Of a stretch of DNA of 64,000 bases, positions 8,118 through 15,467 are shown piece by piece. A program made the position numbers and the translations under genes. The notes under the pieces were generated by a model that was not told the DNA's origin, searched no databases, and worked only from the letters and a program-made list of their open reading frames with translations. Each line of letters opens with the position of its first letter. The first letter of the stretch is position 1. Source of the DNA: Streptomyces fodineus (GTDB taxonomy: Bacteria > Actinomycetota > Actinomycetes > Streptomycetales > Streptomycetaceae); assembly GCF_001735805.1 (NCBI RefSeq), contig NZ_CP017248.1:4898001-4962000 (forward strand), written 5' to 3'.

Positions 8118-8389
8118 ATGCGCATCAGGAATTCGCTCGCCCTGCCGGCTGCCCTGTGCCTCGCGTTGACCGGGGCACTCTCCGCGGCCAAGACGGCCAA
8201 CACCGCCTCGACCGCTACGGTGGCAGCGGCAGCTGGTGCATAGGTACGGTGGAACCGCTGGCCACGGCAACCGACCAGCCGTCGGACGGCAATCCCTCCG
8301 CCTCGGTGAACAGCCTCCCGGACGGCCCCGTGCCGTGCAAGATCGCCTCCGTGACGGATGAGAACGGCGACTCCGTGCAGAGCGGATGA
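8118..8389 (+). pseudogene. Small secreted protein gene with an apparent frameshift
   Basis: From ATG 8118, with GGGAG about 6 bases before it, a clean signal peptide is read (RNSLALPAALCLALTGALSAAK). This frame stops at TAG 8241–8243 after 41 codons. A different frame then carries a sensible mature region (CIGTVEPLATATDQPSDG…VPCKIASVTDENGD) to TGA 8387–8389. Joining the two gives a secreted protein of about 90 residues with two cysteines. A one- or two-base indel near 8235 would explain it, either true decay or a base-call error. The alternative is a genuine 41-residue secreted peptide. Confidence 0.4.
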
Positions 8390-8436
8390 GCCCTCACCGC
8401 CCGTCGAACCGGCCTCTCACCTGATGCCGTGCGGGC

Positions 8437-9126
8437 TCAGGCCATCCAGAAGAAGACCGCCGTCATGCGCTTCTCCTCCAGCGTCTTGCCGTGGTAACGC
8501 GTCGCGCTGTGTACGAGGTTGGCGTTGTAGAGGAGCAGGCGGTTGTACTTGTGGGGGACGCGGACGTCTTCCTCGAAGTGGTCGCCGGGTACGAACCGCG
8601 TGCCGAGGGCCTCGACGAGGTTGTTGTGCGGGGCCTGGACGATGTTGCCGCCGAGTCGGCCGCCGGGCAGGGACTGGCGGTAGAAGGCGGTGCCGCAGTC
8701 CTTGGGGACGTCCGGGTTGAGGTAGAGCACGGCCGCGTACCGGCACAGGGCACGCGAGTCGGTGTGCGGGCGGGGCTCGCTCTCGCCCTCGCCGACCACC
8801 TGGACGCAGTTGTGGTTCAGGGTGCCGCCGCCGGGCGCCTGCTGCACCCACAGTTCCTTCGCGCCGGTGGCCTTCTTCACCAGGCTCTCGATGCGGGCCA
8901 GTTCACCGGGCTCCAGGCCGGGCATGGCGCGCAGGCCGGGCCAGGTCTCGGAGGTGTACGGGTAGCCCTTGACCCAGTCGTCCTTGGCCAGGCACCGCTC
9001 CCGTACGGCGTCGACGCCGGGCAGGGCGTCGTCGACGACCCAGTAGTCGCGGCCCTTGGTGGGCTTGCGGTAGGGCAGCACGGGGAGGGCTGCGGGCATG
9101 CGGGGCGGTGGTGGCTGTGGGGGCAT
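8437..9126 (-). CDS. DUF6445 family protein, 2-oxoglutarate/Fe(II) oxygenase-like
   Basis: A 229-residue protein of the DUF6445 type. It has the pattern of a non-haem iron oxygenase: His121-x-Asp123 (PHTDSRAL), a distal His206 (LVHSATRYHG) and Arg220 (EKRMTAVFFW), which would hold the 2-oxoglutarate carboxylate. The N-terminus carries a Pro-rich tail. Family members probably hydroxylate an amino acid or small molecule; no substrate can be read from context. Start ATG 9126 has no clear ribosome binding site, and Met10 (9099) is an alternative. It is divergent from the DUF4142 gene. Confidence 0.75.
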   Translation of the reverse strand: MPPQPPPPRMPAALPVLPYRKPTKGRDYWVVDDALPGVDAVRERCLAKDDWVKGYPYTSETWPGLRAMPGLEPGELARIESLVKKATGAKELWVQQAPGGGTLNHNCVQVVGEGESEPRPHTDSRALCRYAAVLYLNPDVPKDCGTAFYRQSLPGGRLGGNIVQAPHNNLVEALGTRFVPGDHFEEDVRVPHKYNRLLLYNANLVHSATRYHGKTLEEKRMTAVFFWMA

Positions 9127-9298
9127 GCGGCGAATCTAGGCCCGCGTTTCGTCTGCCTTCTCCCGTGTAATGGTCAACTCTCCCGAGGTTTGGTCAACTC
9201 TTCTTTACCTGCCGCACAGATACGAACGGCCTCCGCATCCGTACTGCTGTGTGTCCGAACCGCCACGCGGCGGCTTCACGACCCGGGCAGGAGGCACG

Positions 9299-10075
9299 GT
9301 GCGCTTTTCGCGGAACGCGACGGGATCCCTCTTCGTGGGAGGGGCGATGGCCATGACCCTCGTAGCACTCGCCTATCCGAGCATGCTCGGTCTGAACAAG
9401 GTCACCACCGCCCAGGACCGCGTCATCGCCAACACCCAGTGGGGGCCGCTCACCGAGCAGGACCGGGACTTCGTGGTGAAGGTGCGGGCGGCCGGTCTGT
9501 GGGAGTACCCGGTGGGGCAGATCGGGCTGCAGAAGGGCACCACACCGGCGGTCATCACGGCCAGCAAGCACCTGGTCGACGGGCACGCGGCGCTGGACAC
9601 CACCTGCCGCAAGATCGCGCCGATGCTGAACATCACCCTTCCCGACCTGCCGAGCCCCCAGCAGCAGGGCTTCGTCAGCCAGTTGAAGGCGGACAGCGGG
9701 AAGAAGTTCGACAGCGACTTCGCCAACATCCTGCGGATGACGCACGGCGCGATCTTCAACACGATCTCGAAGATCCGGTCCACCACCAAGAACTCGCTGG
9801 TGCGCGCCCTCGCCGACCAGGCCAACAACACCGTGCTGGACCACATGACGGTGATGGAGAAGACCGGTCTGGTCGACTTCGACCAGACCATCTTCCAGCA
9901 GACCACCCCGCCGAAACTGCCCAACTCCGACCTGACGCCGCCACCGCCCGCGGCGGGCCAGCCCGAGGTGGTGCTGACGCCACCGCCCAACGCCACGTCG
10001 ACGCCGGTCGACATCAACGGGCTGGCCGGCGGGAACGCGCCGGCGGGACCGAGTCCCAGCCCTACCGTGCGTTGA
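9299..10075 (+). CDS. DUF4142 family exported protein
   Basis: A 258-residue protein beginning with a hydrophobic signal/anchor (SLFVGGAMAMTLVALAYPSML), followed by a ferritin-like DUF4142 helical domain (DRDFVVKVRAAGLWE, THGAIFNTISKIR, LVRALADQANNTVLDHM). The last ~50 residues are Pro/Thr-rich with two related PPPP-containing segments. GTG 9299 is fixed by AGGAGG five bases upstream; the longer upstream reading has no such signal. DUF4142 proteins are exported and of unknown function, though some are linked to envelope stress. Confidence 0.85.
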   Translation: MRFSRNATGSLFVGGAMAMTLVALAYPSMLGLNKVTTAQDRVIANTQWGPLTEQDRDFVVKVRAAGLWEYPVGQIGLQKGTTPAVITASKHLVDGHAALDTTCRKIAPMLNITLPDLPSPQQQGFVSQLKADSGKKFDSDFANILRMTHGAIFNTISKIRSTTKNSLVRALADQANNTVLDHMTVMEKTGLVDFDQTIFQQTTPPKLPNSDLTPPPPAAGQPEVVLTPPPNATSTPVDINGLAGGNAPAGPSPSPTVR

Positions 10076-10092
10076 GTGTCCGGTGACCGCCC

Positions 10093-11061
10093 CTAGGGCC
10101 GCTCCACCGTCTCCAGGTACAGCTTCACATAGCGGTCCACGTCGACCTGCAACGCCACGTCCACCAGGGCCTGTTCGCGTCTGCCCTCGTGGATCTCGGA
10201 CTCGCCGGGGCGGGGGCGGCGGTCGACGATCGTCTGGCCCCGGGACGGGCCGGGGGCCAGGGAGACCTCGACCGGCAGGCGGCGGGTGGTGATGCCCTGC
10301 GGATCGGCGACCGCGCACACCGCGCCCGCGTCGCCGAGGCCGCCCGCCTCCTCCGCCTCCGGCTCCTCGCCCTGGGTGGTCGGCCGGTGCGCGAGGAGTT
10401 CACCGGCCAGCCGGGTACCGGGGTCGCTGCTCTGCCGCAACCGGTGGACGTCCGGGGCGTCCACGACGACCTGCATGAAGACATCGAGGCCGTACATCGT
10501 GATCGGCACCCCGGCCGTGAGCAGGATCGCCGCCGCCTCCGGGTCGTGCCAGACGTTGAACTCGGCGACCGGCGTGGCGTTCCCGACGGACACCGCGCCG
10601 CCCATGAAGACGATCCGCTCGATGTTGCGGGTCACCTCCGGGTGGGTGCGCAGGAGCAGGGCGATGTTCGTCAGGGGCGCGGTGGGGATCAGGGTGACCG
10701 GGCGCGGGGAGGCCAGGATCTCGCGGCGCAGCAGCGTCACGGCGTCCAGCTCGGACGCGGTGCGCCCGGGCGCGGGCAGGCCCAGGTCGCCCATGCCGTC
10801 GGCGCCGTGCACATGCGCGGCCGAGCGCGCCGGTTCGAGCAGCGGGCGCTCGGCGCCCCGGCCCACCGGGATGTCGGGGGCGCCCGCCTGCTCCAGCACG
10901 GTCAGGGTGTTGCGGACCACGCCGTCCACGTCCGTGTTCCCGGCCACGCAGGTCACCGCCCGCAGATCGAGGCCCGGGTGGCGCACCGCCAGCAGCAGGG
11001 CGAGGGCGTCGTCGACACCGGTGTCGCAGTCGATGATCACGGGGATGGGCTGACCGGTCAC
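10093..11061 (-). CDS. Nucleoside hydrolase (IUNH family)
   Basis: A 322-residue protein with the calcium-binding signature DCDTGVDDALAL at residues 11–22. The rest follows the family: CVAGNTDVDGVVRNTL, the FMGGAV loop, EFNVWHDPEAAAILL, and an Asp near the C-terminus. It hydrolyses the N-glycosidic bond of ribonucleosides to ribose and free base in purine/pyrimidine salvage. GTG 11061 has AAGGAG six bases upstream. It lies 40 bases downstream of the thrS-like gene on the same strand, so read-through from that gene's promoter is possible. Confidence 0.92.
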   Translation of the reverse strand: MTGQPIPVIIDCDTGVDDALALLLAVRHPGLDLRAVTCVAGNTDVDGVVRNTLTVLEQAGAPDIPVGRGAERPLLEPARSAAHVHGADGMGDLGLPAPGRTASELDAVTLLRREILASPRPVTLIPTAPLTNIALLLRTHPEVTRNIERIVFMGGAVSVGNATPVAEFNVWHDPEAAAILLTAGVPITMYGLDVFMQVVVDAPDVHRLRQSSDPGTRLAGELLAHRPTTQGEEPEAEEAGGLGDAGAVCAVADPQGITTRRLPVEVSLAPGPSRGQTIVDRRPRPGESEIHEGRREQALVDVALQVDVDRYVKLYLETVERP

Positions 11062-11101
11062 GGCGGACTCCTTCCGTCAAGCCGACCTTAGATCACCACG
11101 G

Positions 11102-12328
11102 TCACTCCCACAGGGCGGCACCGCGTGCGGCGACCCGTGCGGCGATCCGGGACAGCAGCTCCGGCACCGGCAGCTCACCGGGCCTGCGGCCGTCCCGCAG
11201 CCGTACGGCGGCCAGACCCGCCGCGGCCTCACGGGCACCGATCACCAGCTGGTACGGCACCAGCCGCGCGGCGCGGATCCGGGCGCCGAGGCTGCCCTCG
11301 GCGGGGTCGGCGAGCTCCGCCCGCAGGCCCAGCTCCCGGGCCTGTCGTACGACCTCCGCCGCCTGCTCCGCCTGCTCCTCGGCGACCGGCAGGACGGCCA
11401 GCTGGAGCGGCGCCAGCCAGGCCGGGAAGGCGCCGGAGTGCGCCTCGATGAGGTGGGCGACGGCCCGCTCGACGCTGCCGATGATGCTGCGGTGCACCAT
11501 CACCGGGCGGTGCTTCGCGCCGTCCGCGCCGATGTAGTGCAGGTCGAAGCGGGCCGGCTGGTGGAAGTCGATCTGCACGGTGGACAGGGTGGACTCGCGT
11601 CCGGCCGGGTCGGCGATCTGGACGTCGATCTTCGGGCCGTAGAAGGCGGCCTCGCCCTCCGCCTCCTCGTAGCCGATGCCGGATGCGTCCAGCACCTGCC
11701 GCAGCAGCCCGGTCGCCCGGCGCCACAGTTCGGGGTCGGCGACGTACTTGCCGCCCTCGCCGGGCAGCGACAGGCGGTGCCGTACGGCCTCGATGCCGAG
11801 GTCGGCGTAGACGCGGGCGATCAGCTCAAGCGCGGCGCGGGCCTCCTCCACGGCCTGGTCGAGGGTGCAGAAGATATGCGCGTCGTTGAGCTGGATGGCG
11901 CGGACGCGGGTCAGACCGCCGAGGACGCCGGAGAGTTCGGCACGGTGCATGCTGCCCAGCTCGGCGATGCGCAGGGGCAGTTCCCGGTAACTGTGGGAGC
12001 GGGAACGGTAGATCAGGGCGTGGTGGGGGCACAGGCTGGGCCGCAGGACCACCTCGTCCGCGCCGAGCTTCATGGGCGGGTACATGTCGTCGCTGTAGTG
12101 GTCCCAGTGCCCGGAGATCTCGTACAGCTCCCGTTTGCCGAGCGCGGGCGAGTACACATGGCGGTATCCGGCCCGGCGTTCGGCCTCGCGGATGTACTCC
12201 TCCAGGGTGTGCCGTACGACCGCGCCGTCGGGCAGCCAGTACGGCAGGCCGGCGCCCATCAGCGGGTCGGTGCCGAACAGGCCGAGTTCGCGGCCGAGGC
12301 GGCGGTGGTCGGGCAGCAGGTCGTTCAT
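11102..12328 (-). CDS. Shortened threonyl-tRNA synthetase paralogue
   Basis: A 408-residue class II synthetase containing only the catalytic core and the C-terminal anticodon-binding domain. The N-terminal TGS and editing domains of the usual ~650-residue ThrRS are missing. Zinc ligands of the threonine pocket are intact: Cys100, His151 and His279. Motif 2 (RIAELGSMHRAELSG) and motif 3 (SIIGSVERAV) are clear. It should charge tRNA-Thr but cannot edit Ser-tRNA-Thr itself. ATG 12328 has GAGGAG upstream. The leader carries a Thr-rich peptide and a terminator hairpin, so it is probably switched on by threonine limitation or by ThrRS inhibition. It may be an inducible backup enzyme. Confidence 0.9.
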   Translation of the reverse strand: MNDLLPDHRRLGRELGLFGTDPLMGAGLPYWLPDGAVVRHTLEEYIREAERRAGYRHVYSPALGKRELYEISGHWDHYSDDMYPPMKLGADEVVLRPSLCPHHALIYRSRSHSYRELPLRIAELGSMHRAELSGVLGGLTRVRAIQLNDAHIFCTLDQAVEEARAALELIARVYADLGIEAVRHRLSLPGEGGKYVADPELWRRATGLLRQVLDASGIGYEEAEGEAAFYGPKIDVQIADPAGRESTLSTVQIDFHQPARFDLHYIGADGAKHRPVMVHRSIIGSVERAVAHLIEAHSGAFPAWLAPLQLAVLPVAEEQAEQAAEVVRQARELGLRAELADPAEGSLGARIRAARLVPYQLVIGAREAAAGLAAVRLRDGRRPGELPVPELLSRIAARVAARGAALWE

Positions 12329-12335
12329 GGGGGGG

Positions 12336-12353
12336 CTCCTCTGTCGGAGAGGC
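12336..12353 (-). promoter_or_regulatory. Possible hairpin covering the ribosome binding site of the thrS-like gene
   Basis: In the transcript, CCUCU and AGAGG flank the 5-base loop CCGAC just before the start codon. The 3' arm overlaps the GAGGAG ribosome binding site. This could add translational control to the transcriptional attenuator upstream. The stem is only five base pairs, so this is tentative. Confidence 0.35.
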
Positions 12354-12374
12354 GTTCGCCCCGTGACATGCCAC

Positions 12375-12402
12375 AAGCCCCGGGGCGTTCGCCCCGGGGC
12401 TT
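12375..12402 (-). terminator. Attenuator hairpin in the thrS-like leader
   Basis: A perfect inverted repeat: AAGCCCCGGGGCG and its exact complement, with almost no loop. It lies between the leader peptide stop and the synthetase start. No U-run follows, which is common in Streptomyces. The 5' arm (CCGGGGC) can also pair with GUCCCGG near the end of the leader peptide coding region. That would form an exclusive antiterminator, as in classical amino-acid attenuation. Confidence 0.7.
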
Positions 12403-12418
12403 CGGTGCTGGTCAGGTG

Positions 12419-12478
12419 TCAGCGCGCCGGGACGGTGTCCGGCGTCGTCGTGCTCTGGCACTGCTGGGCGCGCTGCAT
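12419..12478 (-). CDS. Threonine-rich leader peptide of the thrS-like gene
   Basis: A 19-codon reading frame, ATG 12478 to TGA 12419, encodes MQRAQQCQSTTTPDTVPAR. It has three consecutive Thr codons (ACG ACG ACG) and a fourth Thr (ACC) three residues later. It ends 16 bases before a strong hairpin that precedes the threonyl-tRNA synthetase gene. Thr-rich peptide, hairpin and Thr enzyme together match ribosome-mediated attenuation: stalling at uncharged Thr codons would favour read-through. The upstream ribosome binding site is weak. It is too short for ordinary gene calling. Confidence 0.75.
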   Translation of the reverse strand: MQRAQQCQSTTTPDTVPAR

Positions 12479-12633
12479 ACGGGGACCGTAGCAGGCGGCG
12501 AAGCCGCGGGACGAGGCATTTTCGCGGGTCACCCACCCGAGTTCGGGAGCCGCTCACCTGGATCGGGCGGACCGCTCACCCGGACGGCCCGGAGCGCTGG
12601 TGGGGCGGGCGGGACGGTGGTGCCGTGAGAGAA

Positions 12634-12690
12634 GGCACCACACCACGGCCGCCACACCAGGGCCGCCACACCACGGCCGCCGCACCACCC
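12634..12690. repeat. Degenerate ~15-bp tandem repeat before a secreted-protein gene
   Basis: About three imperfect copies of a unit based on GGCCGCCACACCA occur in a row. They lie in the intergenic stretch between the thrS-like leader and the gene starting at 12757. No coding use is apparent. The 12479–12756 interval otherwise shows only promoter-type sequence for the two divergent genes. Confidence 0.45.
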
Positions 12691-12756
12691 CACCGCACCA
12701 CAAGCAGGGTTCCGCCGACCGGGACCCCACCGGCCCGAGCGCTCAGGAGGCACTCG

Positions 12757-13725
12757 ATGATCCCCGCGATACGCCCGCGCGCCCCCCGTGCCCCGAAGCG
12801 CCGCGACCGCCACGGCTCCCGGGACCCGCGGACCCCGTACCGCCACGGCTTTCCGGGCCTTCACGATCCAGGCGGCCCGGGCATGCCGCATTTCCCCCCT
12901 CTCGCCGGTCACCCCGGTCTCGCCGGTCTGCCCGGTATCCGCCGCCTGGCCCGCCTCCCCCGACGCGTCCAGCTCTCGCTCATCGCCGCCGGTCTCATCG
13001 TCGTCGGCGGCTGCGCGGCGTTCGGGCTGCGGCAGCCGGAGACCGCGACCCAGCCGCTTCCGGCGATCGACAAGCCGACCCCGACGCCGAAGGCGCCCGC
13101 GCGGCCCGACGGTTCCACGCTCACCGACGAGCAGGCGCAGGCCGCGCTGATCAACGAGCACGACCTCGGCGCCCCCTGGACGGCGACCCGCGGGGCGGCC
13201 ACCTGGCAGGACGGGCTGCTGAAGGCGACCACCACGGCCGGGGACTGCCAGCCTCTGCTGGACGCCCTCTACACCGAGGAACTCCTCGGCGGCCCCGCCC
13301 GAGTCGCCGTCGGCATCGACGACGCCGACAAGAACGCCCAGATGCGCTACCAGATCGCCGCCCGCCGCCCCGCCGACGTCGACAAGGCCCTCGGCTGGCT
13401 GGGGACCATGCCGGCGCGGTGCGCGCGGTTCACGGCCACCACCGGGACCGGGATCCAGGAGGACGTCCAGGTCACCGCGGCCCCGCTGCCGCAGGTCGGG
13501 GACGCGCGCCAGGGGCTGCGGGTCAGCCTCGCCGCCACGGCGAAGGACGGGACGCAGGCCCTGCTCAGGGTGGAGGTGGCCGCCGTCCGGGTCGGCCAGG
13601 ACGCGTTCGCGCTCACCAACGCCTGCCTGGGCGGCGTACCACCGAACGACGCGACGCAGGCCGCCGTCCAGATCGGCGCCCTGCGCCTGGCGGACATCCG
13701 CAAGCAGGGCCGGGCCCAGGTCTGA
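12757..13725 (+). CDS. Membrane-anchored secreted protein, function unknown
   Basis: A 322-residue protein. A ~70-residue Arg/Pro/Gly-rich N-terminus precedes a single hydrophobic segment (VQLSLIAAGLIVVGGCAAFGL). A Pro/Thr linker and a ~230-residue extracytoplasmic domain with DEQAQAALINEHDLGAPW follow. The small-residue-Cys at the end of the span resembles a lipobox, but the long basic N-terminus argues for a type II anchor. ATG 12757 has AGGAGG six bases upstream. The outer domain, with its paired cysteines, resembles sensor or lipoprotein-like domains common in Streptomyces. No specific role was recognised. Confidence 0.75.
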   Translation: MIPAIRPRAPRAPKRRDRHGSRDPRTPYRHGFPGLHDPGGPGMPHFPPLAGHPGLAGLPGIRRLARLPRRVQLSLIAAGLIVVGGCAAFGLRQPETATQPLPAIDKPTPTPKAPARPDGSTLTDEQAQAALINEHDLGAPWTATRGAATWQDGLLKATTTAGDCQPLLDALYTEELLGGPARVAVGIDDADKNAQMRYQIAARRPADVDKALGWLGTMPARCARFTATTGTGIQEDVQVTAAPLPQVGDARQGLRVSLAATAKDGTQALLRVEVAAVRVGQDAFALTNACLGGVPPNDATQAAVQIGALRLADIRKQGRAQV

Positions 13726-13735
13726 CCCCGGGGGC

Positions 13736-15079
13736 TCACAGCGGTGGCTGGGCCGGGGCCGGGCCCAGGGTGGTGGTGCCCGGGGCGGTGCGGTGGCCGA
13801 GGCCGGTGCGGTAGGCGTCCAGGGCCGCCTCGATACGGCCCGTGCGGCGCAGCAGGTCGCCCAGGAGGCGGCACAGGTCGGCGAGGTCGCCGGCCGCGCC
13901 CGCGCGTTCCAGCAGGCTGAGCGCACGGACGTAGTGCTCCTCGGCGGCCTCGGTGTCCCGGGCGTCCTCGGCGATGATGCCGAGGAGTCGGTGGGCCGCG
14001 GCGGCGTGCACCGCGCCGCGCTCGGAGGAGAAGTCGCCGAGGACGCCCTCCAGGAGTACGGCGGCCTCCTCCGACTTGGCCCGGCGGTGCAGCACGTCGG
14101 CCAGTTCCACGGCGGCCTGGCTGCGGTACAGCGCGGCCCGGCTCTCCGAGAGCATCGCGTACGCCTGCCGCAACTCGGCCTCGGCACGCTCCAGTTCGCC
14201 GTTCTGGACGCAGACGTAACCGCGCATCCAGTGACAGTTGGCCAGCTCGGTGCGCAGCTGCAGCTGGCGGTACAGCTCGGCCGCCTTGGCGAGGGAGGCG
14301 TCGGCCTCGGCGACCCGGCCCTCGGCGATCAGGGTACGGGCCACCGAGCGGTGCATCCGGGCGATCAGCGCGGGGTCCGCGGCCCGCGGGGCGAGCGCGA
14401 GGGCGAACTCGGCGGCCTGGGCGGCGCGGGCGTGCGCGCCCATGTCCATGTACGGGCCGATGACGCTGGCGTAGAGCAGCAGCAGGGCGTCGGGGTCGTG
14501 CAGTCCGCCGCGGTTCAGGTCGTCGAGGGTGGACTCCAGGAGGTAGACGGCGTAGCGGAGTTCACCGGCGAGGTAGTGGGAGACGGCGCGGCCGCGGACG
14601 GCCGGTACGCGCACCGGGAGCGACTGGTCCGCGAGGCAGTCCTCGGCCCGTTCGAAGAACTCCCGGGCCTTGGCCAGCTCACCTGTCTCCAGGGCGGATT
14701 CACCGAGCCCGAGCAGCGCGCTGGCCTGCTCGCCGCCCAGCCCATGGGTCTCGGCCTCCTCCCGCAGCGCCGCGTACTGCACGGCGGCCTCCTCGGCCCG
14801 GCCGTCGGCGAGCACCCGCTGGGCCTCGGTGAGCCGAAGCCTGAGGTCGGTGGCGAGATGCGCGGGCCGGCCGACGGCCAGCTCCTCGAAGGCCACGCCG
14901 AGCCGGCCGGCGATGTGCCGCAGCGCCACGTCGGAGGCTCGCACGCGGCCCGCCTCCAGGGTGGAGATGTAGGCGGGTGTGTAGGCGGGCTCCGCCAACT
15001 GTCGCTGGGTCAGCCCGCGTTGGATGCGCAATTGCTGTACGCGCCTGCCGACGACCTCGGGATCATCCCGTTCGCGCAT
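13736..15079 (-). CDS. XRE-family regulator with C-terminal TPR array
   Basis: A 447-residue protein. Residues ~7–65 form a Cro/CI-type HTH (VVGRRVQQLRIQRGLTQRQL, then TPAYISTLEAGRVRAS). The remainder is a long series of TPR-like helix pairs (for example AVQYAALREEAETHGL, KAREFFERAEDCLA, RAEAELRQAYAMLSE, AAEEHYVRALSLLERAG). This HTH–TPR layout is that of regulators that bind small peptides (RRNPP group) and of several Streptomyces developmental regulators. ATG 15079 is chosen because the HTH starts directly after it. It is divergent from a small secreted peptide gene across a perfect palindrome at 15150–15163, and converges on the gene at 12757. Confidence 0.85.
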   Translation of the reverse strand: MRERDDPEVVGRRVQQLRIQRGLTQRQLAEPAYTPAYISTLEAGRVRASDVALRHIAGRLGVAFEELAVGRPAHLATDLRLRLTEAQRVLADGRAEEAAVQYAALREEAETHGLGGEQASALLGLGESALETGELAKAREFFERAEDCLADQSLPVRVPAVRGRAVSHYLAGELRYAVYLLESTLDDLNRGGLHDPDALLLLYASVIGPYMDMGAHARAAQAAEFALALAPRAADPALIARMHRSVARTLIAEGRVAEADASLAKAAELYRQLQLRTELANCHWMRGYVCVQNGELERAEAELRQAYAMLSESRAALYRSQAAVELADVLHRRAKSEEAAVLLEGVLGDFSSERGAVHAAAAHRLLGIIAEDARDTEAAEEHYVRALSLLERAGAAGDLADLCRLLGDLLRRTGRIEAALDAYRTGLGHRTAPGTTTLGPAPAQPPL

Positions 15080-15149
15080 CCCCGATTCCCCCCAACTCCC
15101 TTGATTCCCCTTGCCGTTCGCATCGCCCAGCCCTAGGTTAAACGGCAAC

Positions 15150-15163
15150 TTAAGCATGCTTAA
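15150..15163. promoter_or_regulatory. Perfect 14-bp palindrome TTAAGCATGCTTAA
   Basis: An exact palindrome, unusually AT-rich for this DNA, centred between the divergent HTH–TPR regulator (start 15079) and the secreted peptide gene (start 15192). Position and symmetry make it the best operator candidate for the XRE-type regulator, acting on one or both promoters. This is inference. Confidence 0.6.
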
Positions 15164-15191
15164 TACGTCGCTGTCGTGTAGCGAGGTCGCC

Positions 15192-15419
15192 GTGCACGAA
15201 CGTACATCCGCACCCTACGAACGGCAGAACACCAAGTATGTCCGTGGCGTCGCCGCAGCGGTGGTGGCCGTGGCGGCACTGATCACGGCGGCGAACACGG
15301 GCCCGGCCCACGCGGCGACCCCCGCCCCCACCGCCGCGACGAGGGCGGGGAGACCGGCGGCCTCGCCGCCCTCCCCCCTCGTACGGGCGCACAACCGGTC
15401 ACCACGCGGACGGAATTGA
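15192..15419 (+). CDS. Small secreted peptide, divergent from the HTH–TPR regulator
   Basis: A 75-residue precursor with a charged N-terminus, a hydrophobic core (GVAAAVVAVAALITAA) and a signal-peptidase-like AHA site, leaving a mature part of about 35 residues. The mature part is rich in Pro, Ala, Arg and Ser and ends RSPRGRN. GTG 15192 is preferred, with GAGG about six bases upstream; an in-frame ATG at 15156 lies inside the palindrome. Its size, export signal and position suggest a signalling peptide for the neighbouring TPR regulator, but no maturation is known. It could equally be an unrelated small secreted protein. Confidence 0.6.
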   Translation: MHERTSAPYERQNTKYVRGVAAAVVAVAALITAANTGPAHAATPAPTAATRAGRPAASPPSPLVRAHNRSPRGRN

Positions 15420-15467
15420 TCCCCCGCACGGGGGCTCCCGTGCGCCCGGCCCGCATACGCTGGCCCC

